From Stratiolaelaps scimitus (taxonomy: Eukaryota; Arthropoda; Arachnida; Mesostigmata; Laelapidae), in NCBI GenBank assembly GCA_019614645.1, contig JABWDB010000008.1, positions 7,812,001 through 7,876,000 of the forward strand: 64,000 nt of DNA. The letters run 5' to 3'. The position numbers and the translations under genes were made by a program. The notes beneath the pieces were generated by a model. That model did no database searches. It had not been told where the DNA came from and was given only the letters and a program-made list of their open reading frames with translations. The first letter of the stretch is position 1. Each line of letters opens with the position of its first letter. Below are positions 10,794 to 24,276 of this stretch, piece by piece.

Positions 10794-12748
10794 TCAACAA
10801 CTTTCCTCAGGGGCTATGGAAGGCGAACATTTTTAATAGTTATAATATAGTCGTCAGCTCACCACATCAAACCGCACTGCTGCACCTTTACAGGGGCGGA
10901 GGCTTGAACCAACCTGAGAAAGAAATCAAGCGAATCAGATATAGGGATGAATAGCTAATAAAAAAAGATTTAAGTGCTCCGGACGACACCGAATTTTGCG
11001 GAGTGCTGTTTGTGCGGTTTGTCAACGATTCGCACTAGCTTTGGCCTAGGCAGCAACCGGGAGTTAAGTAGCATTTAATTACTGCAAATTGCTCAGGCGA
11101 CAATGCCACCACTTGCACCACACGTGGCAAATTAAGATAACGCTGTCAAAGAGTTTATCGACATTCAGTGTTTTCCGTTTACACGTGCATGTGACGTTGG
11201 CAACATAAACATAACAATGTGCATGCCCAGATTTTTCCACCATGCCGCTTCACTTTGGCCTCGTAATCGAATGCGTTTACCTGAATGTATATTTTCATTT
11301 AGATATAAATATATTCCCTCAAATTTTTTTATATCTACATGAACGTGTAGACGGGAGAACTTTAAATGTCGACGAAGCCTTTGACAGCGTTATGTTGCTC
11401 TGCCACGTGTGGTGCAATTCCTACGCTCTTCTATGTGTACTATTACATTGTTGTACATATATTGGCCGCCATCCAATGCAATTTGCTCCACCTTATCGTG
11501 TAACCCACTCGAGATGCTGGATGAAGACGTCGGCTTATTCCTTCTATATAGGCATCAGGGCGTCCGTTGTATGCATAGGCTATTTTCTCTGCCTTGTTTT
11601 GTGATTCCATGATGCTATGGAAATCATAGGATTAGGTTCGACCGAAAGGTCGTTTGGCAGCCAACTGCAATGGGTCATATATATATATCTGATTTGACAG
11701 TGTTTCGGTTGTTGATTTTTTTTTTTCGCATGCACTGTGCTTGTGACGAGACCGGCGAGGGCTGACCCGTTCGTGCGGTGCGACTGCCCATTGGGTAGTA
11801 CTCCTGACCCAACGTGAAGCTCGCTCGGGCAACCCGTCCGAATTGACTAGGCATTGGATGGGGCGGCTAGCACCACTGAATGTTGCTTCTATTGTATTTA
11901 GTATCAATATCCGGCTGTCTTGAACACAATAGGATACTGATTTCGTTTACGTGTAGATCTATTGGTTTTACGTCAACTATTGTGCTTTCCATGTACTGTG
12001 TGAGCTTTGCGCATTAATGTGTGGTTGCTTACATCGGATCTGTGCATATATCTGTGACGTATTACGAAAGCGCCTTACTGTACTTCAGTGACCCGTTTAT
12101 TTAGTTCGGCGGTGTCTCCGCGATCAATATACCAGTATCTTTGCTCGTTGTGAGTAAGTACAATTCATTTCTAATATGTTTATAAAAACTTTACTATCTG
12201 TCTGTGGTGAGGCCACGTGTAGCGACGTCTACCGATACAGGTCGTCAACCCGTACCGAATTCAACGAAGATAGCGTTGATATCGAATGGCTAAGCCGGCG
12301 ACGCGAAACTTTCCGAAATGACTGTAGGCCTGTACAAGGCCTAATCTCTCAGAGAACGAAATCTCACTGAACACCGTCCGAGGGAGATTTTCAACTTTTG
12401 GGTGGAATAACCGACCGGTGTAGCTGATCTCGTTGAATTGGCGCGTGCGAGCAGGACTCTTGCTGAGCTGATCGTTAGCAAAGCCAGCAGGCAGCGGGCT
12501 AGGCCAACACGCGTAGGCTGAAAGTGACAAGAATAAATTGAAATCTACCTATATGCAGATATGTTGAGGGACACTTGCGACTCTACCTCTCTGACGGTGA
12601 TGACAATACTAGAACTATTTAGGTTGAAACACAATACGGAACTAAATGTAAATACATAGACGTACATGGTCTGAAGCAGGCGTATACAACTGTTACAACT
12701 GGGTAACGAGTGCAGTAAGTAAATAAATATGGACAGCAGCAGGATACA

Positions 12749-12754
12749 TTTATT
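12749..12754 (-). promoter_or_regulatory. Polyadenylation signal AATAAA (- strand)
   Basis: Canonical hexamer read on the - strand, 39 nt after the TAA of the candidate small membrane protein. It is the expected place for a 3' end if that model is right. Confidence 0.4.
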
Positions 12755-12792
12755 CATTTTCAGTTTGCAGATCCTCCCCCGCCACCACCCCT

Positions 12793-13614
12793 TTACGGTG
12801 GTTGGCCTTGATACTGTTCTTTCGCTTTCATTGCGGATCTACCTGAAAAAAAGAACAAGAGGCCTCATTGAATAGTGGCCCCAAACGTACACCAGAGATC
12901 GTCGCCGTCAGGGGAAATTCACACAATTCAATCATCCAGCCATCCATCGATCACTATGAATAAGCGCCTGTTACGGTTACGTTGGAACGGGTGGATGCAA
13001 CATCAAAATCCCGGAGGCCCCTCTTCTACAGCGGTCGCTGCAGCTGACCATTACGCTAAAATCTCGGACATCACTGTCGGTAGACGTTGAAGAGGCGTCG
13101 CTTCAAGCGGTCCACAAGGTCCCCATTATAGCGAGAACTGGAATGGCCCAGCTCAAATACCCATTTGCCTGAACACTTACTATTATACCACTAAATAAAT
13201 AGGACAACAACAAGAATAACTAAGAACAAACGCATGATGTTGGCCCCGGTGTGTCTGTGCGATTCGGGACGGGCGAGGACCGATTCCGTAGGTTTTTTAT
13301 TCGACTTGCATGGTACCGCCGGGAGTTATATACAATTAATGCACTGTTCATATAATCAAGATTTCACTAGCGAAAATAGTCGTTGGCCATTTCCCGTCAA
13401 GCTGAGTGGTCCATTATAGAATGTACAATCACCCAGGGGAGCCATTACTTTTGTTGTTGTTACTCATGTTCAGCTTGGTTGAAACGCACGTCAGTGCAAA
13501 ACGGTCTCCTGGTCTGTTCTCAAGGATGACTCGTTGAAAGCCAAGGATGAGGTATATTCCGAGCAGCCCAAGCAAGAACACTGCGATCTGAGCGATTGAT
13601 CTAATTAATGACAT
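12793..13614 (-). CDS. Candidate two-exon small membrane protein (about 66 aa)
   Basis: On the - strand an ATG at 13614-13612 opens a frame with an N-terminal hydrophobic helix (residues 7-25, IAQIAVFLLGLLGIYLILG) and a short polar tail. A donor after 13464 (ATGA|GTAACA), or after 13449, fits in phase with a strong acceptor (ttctttttttcag) at 12843. The last exon (12842-12793) reads RSAMKAKEQYQGQPP and TAA. AATAAA follows 39 nt later. Short single-pass proteins of this layout are common, but I cannot name a family. The donor is ambiguous; the acceptor, stop and poly(A) signal are good. Confidence 0.35.
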
Positions 13615-14610
13615 TGTTCATTTGATTATACACAGCACTGATTATCCTCATCGGTGGTGAACCGTTCCCTGTTGATGTCTACAAAGCAGACATCCTACAG
13701 AGGTCTCTACAAAGCGTGCTAACTCAATAAGTTCACGGTGTAGTCATTCTAGTGAAGCACCAAGATGACTGTCGGCGTACTCGCTTGCTGGAGTTTGTCA
13801 CCGTAGGGTGCGTTTGCCATAATCAATTTGGCCGCCTGCTTCAACAACACCATTCGCTCTTATCGAACAAGACCACTCTGTTATTATAAGTGACAGAGGC
13901 GAATGAGTGTTTCCAGGTGTCTCCGAAAAGACACTGTGCCTACCTCTGTAATTTTTATCACAGTAGCAGCATCCGGGTATTGCCGCGTCAGATGTGTTTC
14001 TGGTGAGCATAGAAGCTGGCCAAAACGGATGCCCGAGCCCCGACGGAGTAGCTAGGTGTATAGAACGCCTAGCTCAACATTCAGAGATCTTGCATAATGG
14101 AGGAGGCTGTGCGAAGGAATCTGCTGAAGGTCCTTTATGACAATCTCTAGCTTCTGTAACCGTGCATTGCCCGAGTCTACTCCTAGGGCGATTGCGAAAT
14201 GCGTTCCTCACCGTTGTGGTCGTTGTCGCGTATTAAGCTGCTGGCAATAAGATCATTATACATGATGAAGTAAGGATCGTTGTAGCGAGTATGGTGTTCT
14301 CTGCCGGCACACGCTTTCCACTTTGACCCCCTGATGGACGCAGACTTGTACTATTTGACTTATCGTGGCTAACTGACCATCGAAGATAACATCTAACCTA
14401 ATCGAATGATGCACAATATCGTGAAAACAGTTGACTATAATCTATTCACATTTTGTTCGAATTGATATGCCACGAACGTGTTGTCTCTGTAATGCACGCT
14501 CCGCGATGATATTTTCCCGGTCAGTGAGAGCATCTGCGACCGATGCGGTCGCAAACGTATCAAAATTATTATATTAGTTGTTTTTATCAATTAATCAATC
14601 AAATCAAATG

Positions 14611-14616
14611 TTTATT
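14611..14616 (-). promoter_or_regulatory. Possible polyadenylation signal AATAAA (- strand)
   Basis: Canonical hexamer on the - strand, about 450 nt downstream of the stop of the candidate four-exon gene, with AT-rich sequence around it. Confidence 0.3.
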
Positions 14617-15066
14617 CTCGGAATCGCAATATACATACATATGCTTAAGTTCTCTGTAAAGAAAAAGTAAAAGTAAAACATTGATGGTAACCACCACTAA
14701 TTCGTCCAGCATTCTTCTATTTGCGTCGACATTTTAATTAAAGTCAAATTTGCTTCGGGAGACGCCCTATCAAAAGGGCGTTCTCTTGTTATAACCAGCT
14801 GTCGCGTATTCTCTGCTTTTAGGCTACTTGTGTTGCTTACAACAGTCTCCGACGGATCGCACTCTATAGAGGGTTGTTTCCGGGGTGTTTAACGTTCCGG
14901 ATTTATTCCCGAGATCCGTGTAACGTGCTCACACCAAGCGTATGATCGCACACGCCGAAACGCATTCGTGTTCTGCCCTTCGCTGAGCATACATGACCGT
15001 AGGTTTACCGACCACACCATCGGTTACTATAATATCTTGCAAATTCGGCCAACCTCTTCGGTCACC

Positions 15067-17409
15067 TCAGCAAACTTGCACCTCGAATAACGCGATTCGC
15101 CAGTAGCTATCTCGGGCAACGAACTTTTCGACAACTACGGAGTTGGGCTGGCTGGACTTAATCTGTACTGATGTGGAAGCGATTAGAATTGTGGGATCAA
15201 CAACATCGACACCGTTACCGATTACGTCGTCAGAGATACCATCCGACATTCGGAGCAGATACCTGCCGCAGAACAGCCCGTGCTCATTAGACCGAATGTG
15301 AATGCCCTCGCCAATGGCATGCTTGTCTGGCGAATGCATCCACGACGAATGGATACGATCGAATACTGATAACGGCTAAAACCGAGGATTAGCTCTACCT
15401 ACGCTACCTCAGTTCCGATCTTAACTTGTTGCAAACGACTAAATTCATCGATGGTAAAAACAGAACGTCGTGAAAACGAACCTTCAAAAATACGGCCCCC
15501 TTTTTTTTGAGAGGAGGAAATTTTCTAAAATACGACCCCTGACACAATAAGAGGGTAGATTACAAAATCGACTTCGATAAGGGCTTGGCAAATAACCTGA
15601 AGGGATATTGTCAGCCATATATTCACGTTCGTCATGAGAACCTTCAAGGTAAAAACAAAACAACTATATAATCAACTTCAACCAGAACACTGCTATTATA
15701 CCATAAAACAATACTTTTTAAAACTTTTTATATAGTTAACTCTGCAACACCGGACCAAATGCATATACAATTACAATGCGAAAGTAAACCAATATATATA
15801 GATATATATATATTTCTTTTTCTTTTCCAGTTTAAATTGAACGATGAACCATGCCTTGTCGTTTTTGGCAACCTCTGAACATTTTGTACAAATTCTAATG
15901 TTGTCACGCATCAAGGAGAGTATATATATCTATATACACTCGTCGTTTGCATCGTTCTTGCGCTTTAGACTTTGGTTTCACAATTAATCTGTCCATCTCG
16001 TGAACGATACGAAAGGTGGCCCGTCATGCGTACAGGCAATGAACCCATAAAATCTCAGGCAATGAAATCAAACAAGTTTAACGAATTAACGAAGTAACCA
16101 GCCTCTATTCGTAATATTATTAATGTTGTTTCATCCGATTATGATTATTATGAGTAGGGTAATAATTACCTAATATTCGGCCATGTTCTATCGGAGGTCC
16201 AGCCTACCAGTTGGGCTTAATGTACTTACAATAGCCCACACCGAGGAGTAGATTGGATTTCCGCTCTGCGAGAATTCGTGGGCTGATGATACCCAGTTGC
16301 TGAACCTTTGATGAGGGGAGCGGCGGCCGTCGGAGGCAAACGTAGATAAAAGATAATGATCAATGTTAGAATGACTGTTGTTCAAATCAGTATTTTATAG
16401 TATGCAGAGAAAGTCACTGCCCTTGCGGGCCGTAGTTTGAATTCGTGGCGACCAAACAAATCTTGACCCCTTTTGGAGGTGGGTGACGAATTGTATCTTA
16501 ATTCAATTGATTTTGATCGGCGGTGGTTTCAGTTAGCTTAGCGAAAAATGACAATGTCGCTGGAGGTACAAAGCTACAGCACTCTAAAACTCTATCTAAA
16601 GGAAGGCTCAATCATATTATCATGGTATCGCTGTGATGTTCTATATACATGAGAACGAATAGTGATATTAAACAAAAAGCATATACTTACTAAGTAGAAC
16701 GGGTCTTGGAGTCTAAGCAAGACCAGGCTAAGTTACTGGGAGACTCATTCAGACATTCCCATCGACTTGAAAAGGAAACAAAAAAAAAAAAAAATCCTCC
16801 TGATCAAGGCACCTCATAGTGCTAGACCTTCCATCGTATCAGTATGTATTGTATTTTGGAGAAGTTCACACAAATACCTTACGGGATAATATCAATATTA
16901 ATATAGAGCCCAACATTTTATTAGAGGCAAACACCGTATACAGTAAGGCTATTTCAGCCCAGGACGATTTCCCTTGGATACGCAGCATGCCCCATGCACA
17001 GGACGCATTCTGACTGTTAGTCCGCCACTCTTCGTCGTATCGACAACGCAATTGATACGGCTAGCCTGTGAAAATCAATGTTGCGTAGATTGAGCTTCCT
17101 CGGCGCCGTCCAATTTCAGGAAATTGTTTGCACGCTCGCTCCGGAGCTGTGACACTTGAACGTATGGAGTTTGCTCAAATCGTCTGCCGTGAGAAAATCA
17201 CGTCAGCAGCTCGTCTAAGTTCGAGAGCCGACGCCTCACCAGAATAGCTCGCACATGCAACCAGTTCCGGCAAGCTCCACTCGGTTGGGGGCCCGCCCAG
17301 GGAGCGAGTGTGCACAAATTGCAGCCGGAAACAGGCAATGCAGATTGCACACGCGATCAATTATGAACGCTCGTACCGTATGACAGAGTAAATAATGTGC
17401 TAAACGCAT
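15067..17409 (-). CDS. Candidate four-exon gene, Cys-containing protein of 232 aa, unknown
   Basis: Four - strand exons, 17409-17240, 16765-16691, 16374-16230 and 15375-15067, join with matching phases into 233 codons from an ATG that has an in-frame stop upstream. Donors are GTGAGG, GTAAGT and GTAAGT. Acceptors include tttccttttcaag, aacaacag and cggttttag. The N-terminal 80 residues hold nine Cys (for example CMCELFC-RWEC across the first junction), and the C-terminal 100 residues are acidic and valine-rich. AATAAA occurs on the - strand at 14616-14611, about 450 nt after TGA. A possible alternative last exon with its own stop and AATAAA lies at about 16930-17062. I recognise no domain. The phase agreement over three introns favours a real gene but could be luck. 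Confidence 0.38.
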
Positions 17410-20400
17410 CGTAGCTGCGATGTTTGCAGAAACGGATATAGACAGTCATTCGCCGCGAACCAATTCGACACTTGCTCCGTCACGGTGCGTGCTCTCGATG
17501 GACGATATAGAACTCTATTATAGATATACATAGAAATTGCGTCCAGCATCGCCTCAAGCATTACGTGCGTGCTAGCGTGACACCGGTTGGCGGGGCTTTG
17601 TTACGTCATAAGTTGTCTAAGTGGGCGCTAAGCGGAGCGTTTGAAGGTTCAACAACCGGACACCGTTAACAAAGCGGTGCAATGCTAAACATTCAAGCAG
17701 CATTTCCACGCAATGTGTTCTCCCTTGGGATTGTAAGGCATGTGTTCGGCATCGTCCGTCTTAATGAGACGTGTGGCGCTGAGCTGGCGCTTATGATTGT
17801 TATATCCATTCAAGTGCTCAACAGTGCGAAATCCCATATATTATATTTTCAATCTATGTAAAAACGTATTACAAAGTGAAAGTATTCACAAATAATATTA
17901 GCTAAAATAATATTAGCCATTCTTCATTATCCACAAATAATACTAGCCAAATTAGCTAAACGCTAAAAATTGCACAATCATTTGAAAAGTGTAACTTTGA
18001 ATCCCTTTTGTCTGGATGAAACTTTGAAGGTGCTTTACTATGAAGGTCTACATAATCGAAAACTGCCAAATATTTTTGTAACCCATTAAAATTGTCTTCT
18101 GGAGCTAACGAAGTATTCTATGTGCTAAACTTCTGTTCGAGTTCTTCTACCTAAAGAACCTGCTTATTAAATGATGACTCCACAAAATCGATATACAAAC
18201 CAATTTATTAATGCATAACCGCTACATACTTTATTGCATGATACGTATTATAATCATGTTTGCTCCCTCCTATTTACATAGTACATAACAGATTTGTATG
18301 CTCGATGTTCACCGTGCTACCTGGCATTAACTCCTAGCTATGATTGTTATTATTACTACTATTGTCCTCTCAGGGCCAAAAGAAAACACGTAGTTAATCA
18401 CAATAACAGTAAAATAGAACAATCGTCCACGTATACTTGCATCTCCCCAAGCGACGGGTACATAGATCCTATTTCCATATTGGCATTTTAAGCTCATTTC
18501 GAAAATCATTTATTTCTGGAATTGTACGTGCGTGTACGCTGTTGATACGCCGCCATATATGGTGTGCTTCAGACAGTCAGCATATCCGTTTATAAATAAT
18601 CCACCAAATTGTTATTGTATCTAATATTATTATTATTATTATTATATTGTGTTATTACAGCCATTTCTGGTGGCTTTTCTTACCTGGTAACACGTCTTTG
18701 CATTTAGCTTCGTTTACTTCAAAAGAAACCAGCAGCCTCTATCCGGAAGCTAATTTCGATTGAGTGACTTAAGGACTCGATACGATACCATGCATCTGTG
18801 CTTCGCGTGCCCTATAGGGCGCCCGTATGATTACTACCAGTAGTAGTCTATACCGAATTTGACCAATTTGACCCCGATGATGACGATGGCCTGACAACGA
18901 CTTCCACTCTCTAATCAGTTTACCATGATTTATATCTGCAACATTTGAATAAGTATATATATACTTGTACGATGGGAAATAGCCTTCATAGAGGCCAGTG
19001 TTCTGATTCCGCGACACCTATTCGACCTATTCCTCTTGCACAACGGACTGCTCAGAAGACGGACAGTAGCTGTTGCAGTACCAGTGGCGGTGCATTGCAA
19101 TGGCCATGCTGACGCGTTCGTTGGAGTAGTGCGCGGGCGGTTATCGGTGTAAAGTGTAGGTCTCAAAGTCAAATGTGCTTCTGGCCAAGGGAACGAGCGA
19201 ATCAGGCGGGCATTGGCCAATGTCCACAACTCGTGCTGCGTTCCGATTAATCACATCGATTAATCATTTCGTTGAGTATATCTCTCTCTCGCCCGAAGGT
19301 GCACATGTATCTGGTGTTATGACTCTCCCTTCCCGCCTTTCCCGTCACATCCACGTTCGCGATCTGCTTGAGCGCCACGTTTATACATTCGGAAGTTTCA
19401 TGGGACGTCGACAGTTAATGTCGTCGTAATCGCCCTGAGTTCGGGCGTAGGCTGACTGTAGGATTGGCATGTTTTTCTTTTGCGTTGAAGTAGGGAAAAC
19501 GACGAGTTCTGATCTCATCACACAGACGTCACAGATGCAGTTCGTTTTCATCGACAGCGATGCGTCGCGTTAAAGCATTTTTGCAACGCGGAAGCTACAT
19601 AGAGATGTAACATACCCACACACGCGAGGTGTGACCCTATCATGACGTAGAGAAACATTTAAATTCAACTTTGCATCTGTATATATTGTATTATAATGGA
19701 AGTCTTGTCCCCTATGACTTTTATATGAAATCAAAACATGCAGGGCTGGTCGCATCGACTTGGCGCGGAGAGGTCAAACGGACAACAAGCAAATGACATT
19801 AACACATGCGTAGTGCTATTGCGTACACCGCTGGGCGGTGCATCTCCTCGCATGCACCAAACTACGATATAGACATGTACGCTCAGAAATTTTGTTTTAT
19901 AATATTAATAATTGTAAGTCAACGTCGAATAGCAAGCTGGCACCGCGACTTCACGAGTATGAGAAATTAACACAAGCGCTGCCGCGGCGGCCGCCGCTGC
20001 CGCCGCGTCTTCTCCCTACAGCTCACAACATCTGTCCACATCGAGGAAACGGGCAGTTACGCACTGGTGGGGGTCTCGTTCCTGGACCCCCCAGTCATCG
20101 TCGGCGGTGCGTCGACGCCAAGAATCCATCGATCAACCCGGACAGCTACGATGAATTCGCGCTTGCTCCACCGAATCGACTGATTCGCTTCGTTCAAAGC
20201 AAAGGGAAGACATCTATCGACGACGACGACAATTGCGCCCGGAGTGAAGAAATCCTACAACAGCAACATGCAACGACTTGTGATGCCTGTTGATTTCTCG
20301 ATGCCGAAGTGGGTCTGTGTTCGACTGACAAAATTTCGTCGCCAGTCCAAATATCGATACACAAAACAAGAACCGTATGCGTGTGGGTTTCGTTATTAAT

Positions 20401-22510
20401 GTTAGTCATGTGTAAACAAAATAGCAGGAATGAAATCGCAAAGCATTGCATACGCCGTACAGGCAACTACAGCTGTTACGCAGATGGTTTCGTTGGTCTG
20501 ACTCGACCTGGCGATGCGTTGTATCGAAGCGTCCGATGGGGCTACGTCTATAGTCAAAGTCGATCCATAACGATTACACGGAATTGCAGAATAACGGACG
20601 AAAGAGGTGAAAACTTTGGTCGACTCGAGTGTTGATGATATATATTCTTATTTATTATTTTCGAAAGGCACCGGGTGACTTCGAGCGTGGATCGACTCGT
20701 TGCTGTGTCATTTCACCGGCGATTCTGCCGATGCAACTGATCGCTGTTCAAGGCTATAAACTAAAATCCTTCATACTGTAATAGTATCGTAGGAATTTCT
20801 AACGGCAATGTCCTACTGGGTCAATTTCTAATTTTGTCATTACCGCTGCTGCGGCTGTCGTCGTTGTTATTGCTGTTGTCGCTGCTGCTGCTGCTAATTC
20901 TGCTACACGATGCAGCACATTGCATAAAGTTGCGCACAACAAGATGATTCACAACAATAATTCGGGGTTATCAGGCGTCCCTCACTTCACTGCTCTATCT
21001 ACGATATAAATATAATACTTTCCTTTGTGTACGCTTTCTCTGTCTGTTTTTGTCTCTCTCTCTCTCTCGTCCCGACTTTCAGTCTCTTTGGCACGTACCA
21101 TACGTAAACACTACTTCGAGGCGACAATGAGCATCCAAGGATAAAGAATCGTACATAATCTAGAGCAACGCTAAAGCGTTTAACTTGCCCTAACTCTCTT
21201 TTTCTGCTACTCATATTTTCGACGCGTGCGTGTATTATTTGAAATGAATACGCACAATTATTGCTACAACGGCCTATCTTTTTTTGTAATTCGTACGAGG
21301 ATATTGTGCCCAACTCGAATATATTACGCTATCTCGGTGACTCCGTGGCGGGTGCACTTGTTCATTTGCGGGGCAGGCTATCGGCAGGTGAGCGAGTTCA
21401 GTTTGTGGATGCTGCCGGGAGCTCCGGAGCTTCTCGTAGAATCTCATAGAATACGCGCCGCAGCCATGTTCTTAACAACGAGGACGATGGCCAGGACAGC
21501 AGGTACGAATCCAGCGTCCACACTACTCGTGGCCCCAGTGAACCTCTGCGACCGCTCCTTCGTCGTGAGATCTGCGAAATTTGAATTACACTTGGTTAAC
21601 CATTTTGCGTTCAACTGAGCGTTCTGCTGTCGATAAAAAAATTGTATTGAACTGGTACATCAACTGTACCAGCATATTAACCTAAACCGTACGTATTCTG
21701 AGTTGCAGCACACGTTGACGGTGTGCACTCTAGCGAAAGTTGGTCATTGACAACTCGATCGAATTCGTCCTCGATCCAAAAAGATCCTACGAGACGGCCA
21801 TTCCTGGCCTTCAAACGCTGTTACTTCATTAGTATGCCAGCGCCGATGTAATCGCTGTTGTCCTCTGGCGCTGGCCACACTCGAGGCGGTGCTGAGTTCA
21901 CATGCGGAGGCCGTACGGCACAAACCTAACAATGAGAACATTACGCCATCCCGTACTAGACACTAAGCCTGACAAGAGCCTGACCGTGATCTGCCTCCAC
22001 TCCGGACACGGTGCCAGCGGCTAAAGGTATCCAAAGTGCAGACTAGAAGGTGACCCCTTTGTTCAATAGACGTGTATTTGACTTGGTCTGAAGGTAATAA
22101 GTGACATAGATACACATTGGTAGAGCCACCATCGAGGTCAAACGCTTACAGCGATCGACTCGCACGTTGTGTGCATGACGTCGTGCGTCTACCGCGTGGA
22201 AATTGTTACGTTACCCCAGCGCCATCAGTCGGCCAGCGGATCCAGTGCCAGCTACCATCATATGCATGAACATCGAGCGGGGGATGAGCAGTCCAACCGC
22301 GCCGCCACAACTTCGATATATAGAATCCCAACGCGTCACTTGCTCGTCAAGGGCTCCCCTGGGGTGGGGGGAGGCTTGTGTGCGAAGGCAACGCGAGGAT
22401 GGCCACTCGACAACTGGAACTCGAATGCAGAATGCATTCTCAGTGCTGCTCCCGCTACGGGTGCAAGTACTGGTGTGTAGTCGGCTGATGGTCGGCGGAT
22501 TTTCTTTCAG
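17410..22510. other. Mostly non-coding; low-complexity and weak ORFs
   Basis: AT-rich at 17800-18700, with (ATT)n near 18627-18645 and a local repeat of cacaaataata-type units at about 17887-17955. A GC-rich triplet run (gcggcggccgccgctgccgccg) lies at about 19981-20008 inside a 151-codon + strand open frame (19838-20293), which reads Pro/Arg-rich and then acidic (TSIDDDDNC). I do not recognise it. At 21299-21386 a short + strand frame (NILRYLGDSVAGALVHLRGR) ends at a good CAG|GTGAGC donor. None of these is supported well enough to call a gene. Confidence 0.3.
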
Positions 22511-22590
22511 TACACACACGCCTCCGGAAGGGCCGACAACACGGGGATACACTAAGGGGAATGGGCGCGAAAGAAGATTAACTTTGGCAA
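22511..22590 (+). CDS. Candidate internal exon with strong splice signals
   Basis: Acceptor gattttctttcag and donor CAA|GTAAGT flank 80 nt. Only one frame is open; it reads THTPPEGPTTRGYTKGNGRE, then RRLTLA (phase 2 in, phase 1 out). The composition is low complexity and no partner exon is clear. It could equally be part of a non-coding RNA. Confidence 0.2.
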
Positions 22591-23880
22591 GTAAGTTGGA
22601 GAAGTTACAAGTCGGAGTACATCCCCCTCTGACTCGGAGGTCCGATCGAGCCGAAGAGCAAATTCAGCAAATTCCCACGCAGTCACAACTTATTCGTGCG
22701 CATAGAGTTCAAAGTGTATTGGAGGATAAGTTTGCCTCGCCTGCTTGGATAGAAGAACGTGGGCGACGGTGTGAGTGCCGGGTGGAGGGACCTTCCCGCA
22801 AACAGTCAGAGATTCAATAGCAGTTTGCGTTCGCGAGTCTCGTGTAGAGGCGCGCTATTGCGTACTTTTCGGTGGGTCCCTGAACCCCGACCGGAGACGT
22901 CCAGAACAGTGGATTGTAGTGCGTTGTGGGGGGCGATATTGGAAAACTCGTTGAGACACATTCAGCATTCGTTCCAGACCCTTCTTGGTAGATCGTGCCT
23001 GTCTGAGTTTCCTTGAGCAAGTATTAGAGCGCAACCGTTCGTTCTGCTACACGTGCTTTGTTGCGGAACAACAGAACTAACTCGGGTCGAAGGTCAGACG
23101 GGTCCAAAAATATCGAGAAATCTTGTATGCACTTACTCTAGAAGAGCGAGAAACGGCGTTGCTTGTGCTCCTCTTGTGTTAGTCTCGCTGCCAACAGTCA
23201 ATGTGATATTGGCAAAATAGGGTTAACTAAGTGAGCAAACGTTGCTCAAGATCAAACGTTAGTCTTCCTCTTGACCCAATATCACGATAATGAAAATCAT
23301 CAGGTGGCAGAGCAACCTATCAATGAAATGGAAATGATAAGTTCGAATCAGATTGATTGAGATCGGTTTTACCAAATCCCATTTTGCACATACGTATTAA
23401 GCGAGGTAGCACGTGTCGTTCGTTCTCAAGCATGAGTTGAACCCTAGATGGACGAAAATGATCTGTCCATATGAAACAGTTGATCTCCCCAATTGTGTTC
23501 GGCATCGTCCCGTCTCTCAGCCAGCCGTTTGTCGCAATCAGCTTCTGTTTGGTCGAAAAAGGATTTAAGTCAGTTCGCGACAGCGACAAAGATTTCATCC
23601 TTGATATAGATTCGACAGCCCATTCTCGTTTGTCACCTGGCTGGCAATTAAAAACGGTAGTGACGCGTCGCACAGGCATATTTGGTGAATTCAGGAGTTC
23701 ATTACAGCGCCGTCCTTAACGTAAAATGATCCTATACTTACTCCGTTTTTTTAAAGAGGCTAAATATCCTATACTTACTATAATAGCTCTTGTTTCTAAC
23801 GCACATGTGCAGTTAATTTATTACGCATCTTGTACACTTCGAACCTCTAAAAGACAACTTCTCTAAGTTCTTCTCATTAG

Positions 23881-24276
23881 ATGGAGACAAAATTATCCAG
23901 CCTACGGAACATGCCAACAAAAGGGGACCCGTCGCACTTTCAGTCGACGAAGACAGGTGCGGTTCGCTATCTGAAGAGAAATTTTTGCTGCACGTCTTCA
24001 GCTTTGTCTCTCTTCATGTCGATTTCCGCCCTTTGTATCGAACAGATTTCTGTAGGTGCGCCGATGCCAGCTAGCATCGCACTGGACTTTTCTCATTTCC
24101 TGGTAACGCTTAGCGTACATTCGTTTGGGGCCTTTAGGATAAAGGGGATCACTTTGTACAATAGGACTTTCACAGGGAAGGATTTTCGGATGGCGGAGAA
24201 GGTCGGACGAGAAGCAGAGAGACTCGGCAAGGCAGTGTCTGCGCGCTCAGCTGGCATTTGGCAGGGCTATAGATAG
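23881..24276 (+). CDS. ORF of 131 aa, unknown
   Basis: An ATG-started open frame with a hydrophobic middle and a charged C-terminus (DFRMAEKVGREAERLGKAVS). No family recognised and no flanking splice sites required. Chance ORFs of this length are expected in the window, so this is only a flag. Confidence 0.18.
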   Translation: METKLSSLRNMPTKGDPSHFQSTKTGAVRYLKRNFCCTSSALSLFMSISALCIEQISVGAPMPASIALDFSHFLVTLSVHSFGAFRIKGITLYNRTFTGKDFRMAEKVGREAERLGKAVSARSAGIWQGYR

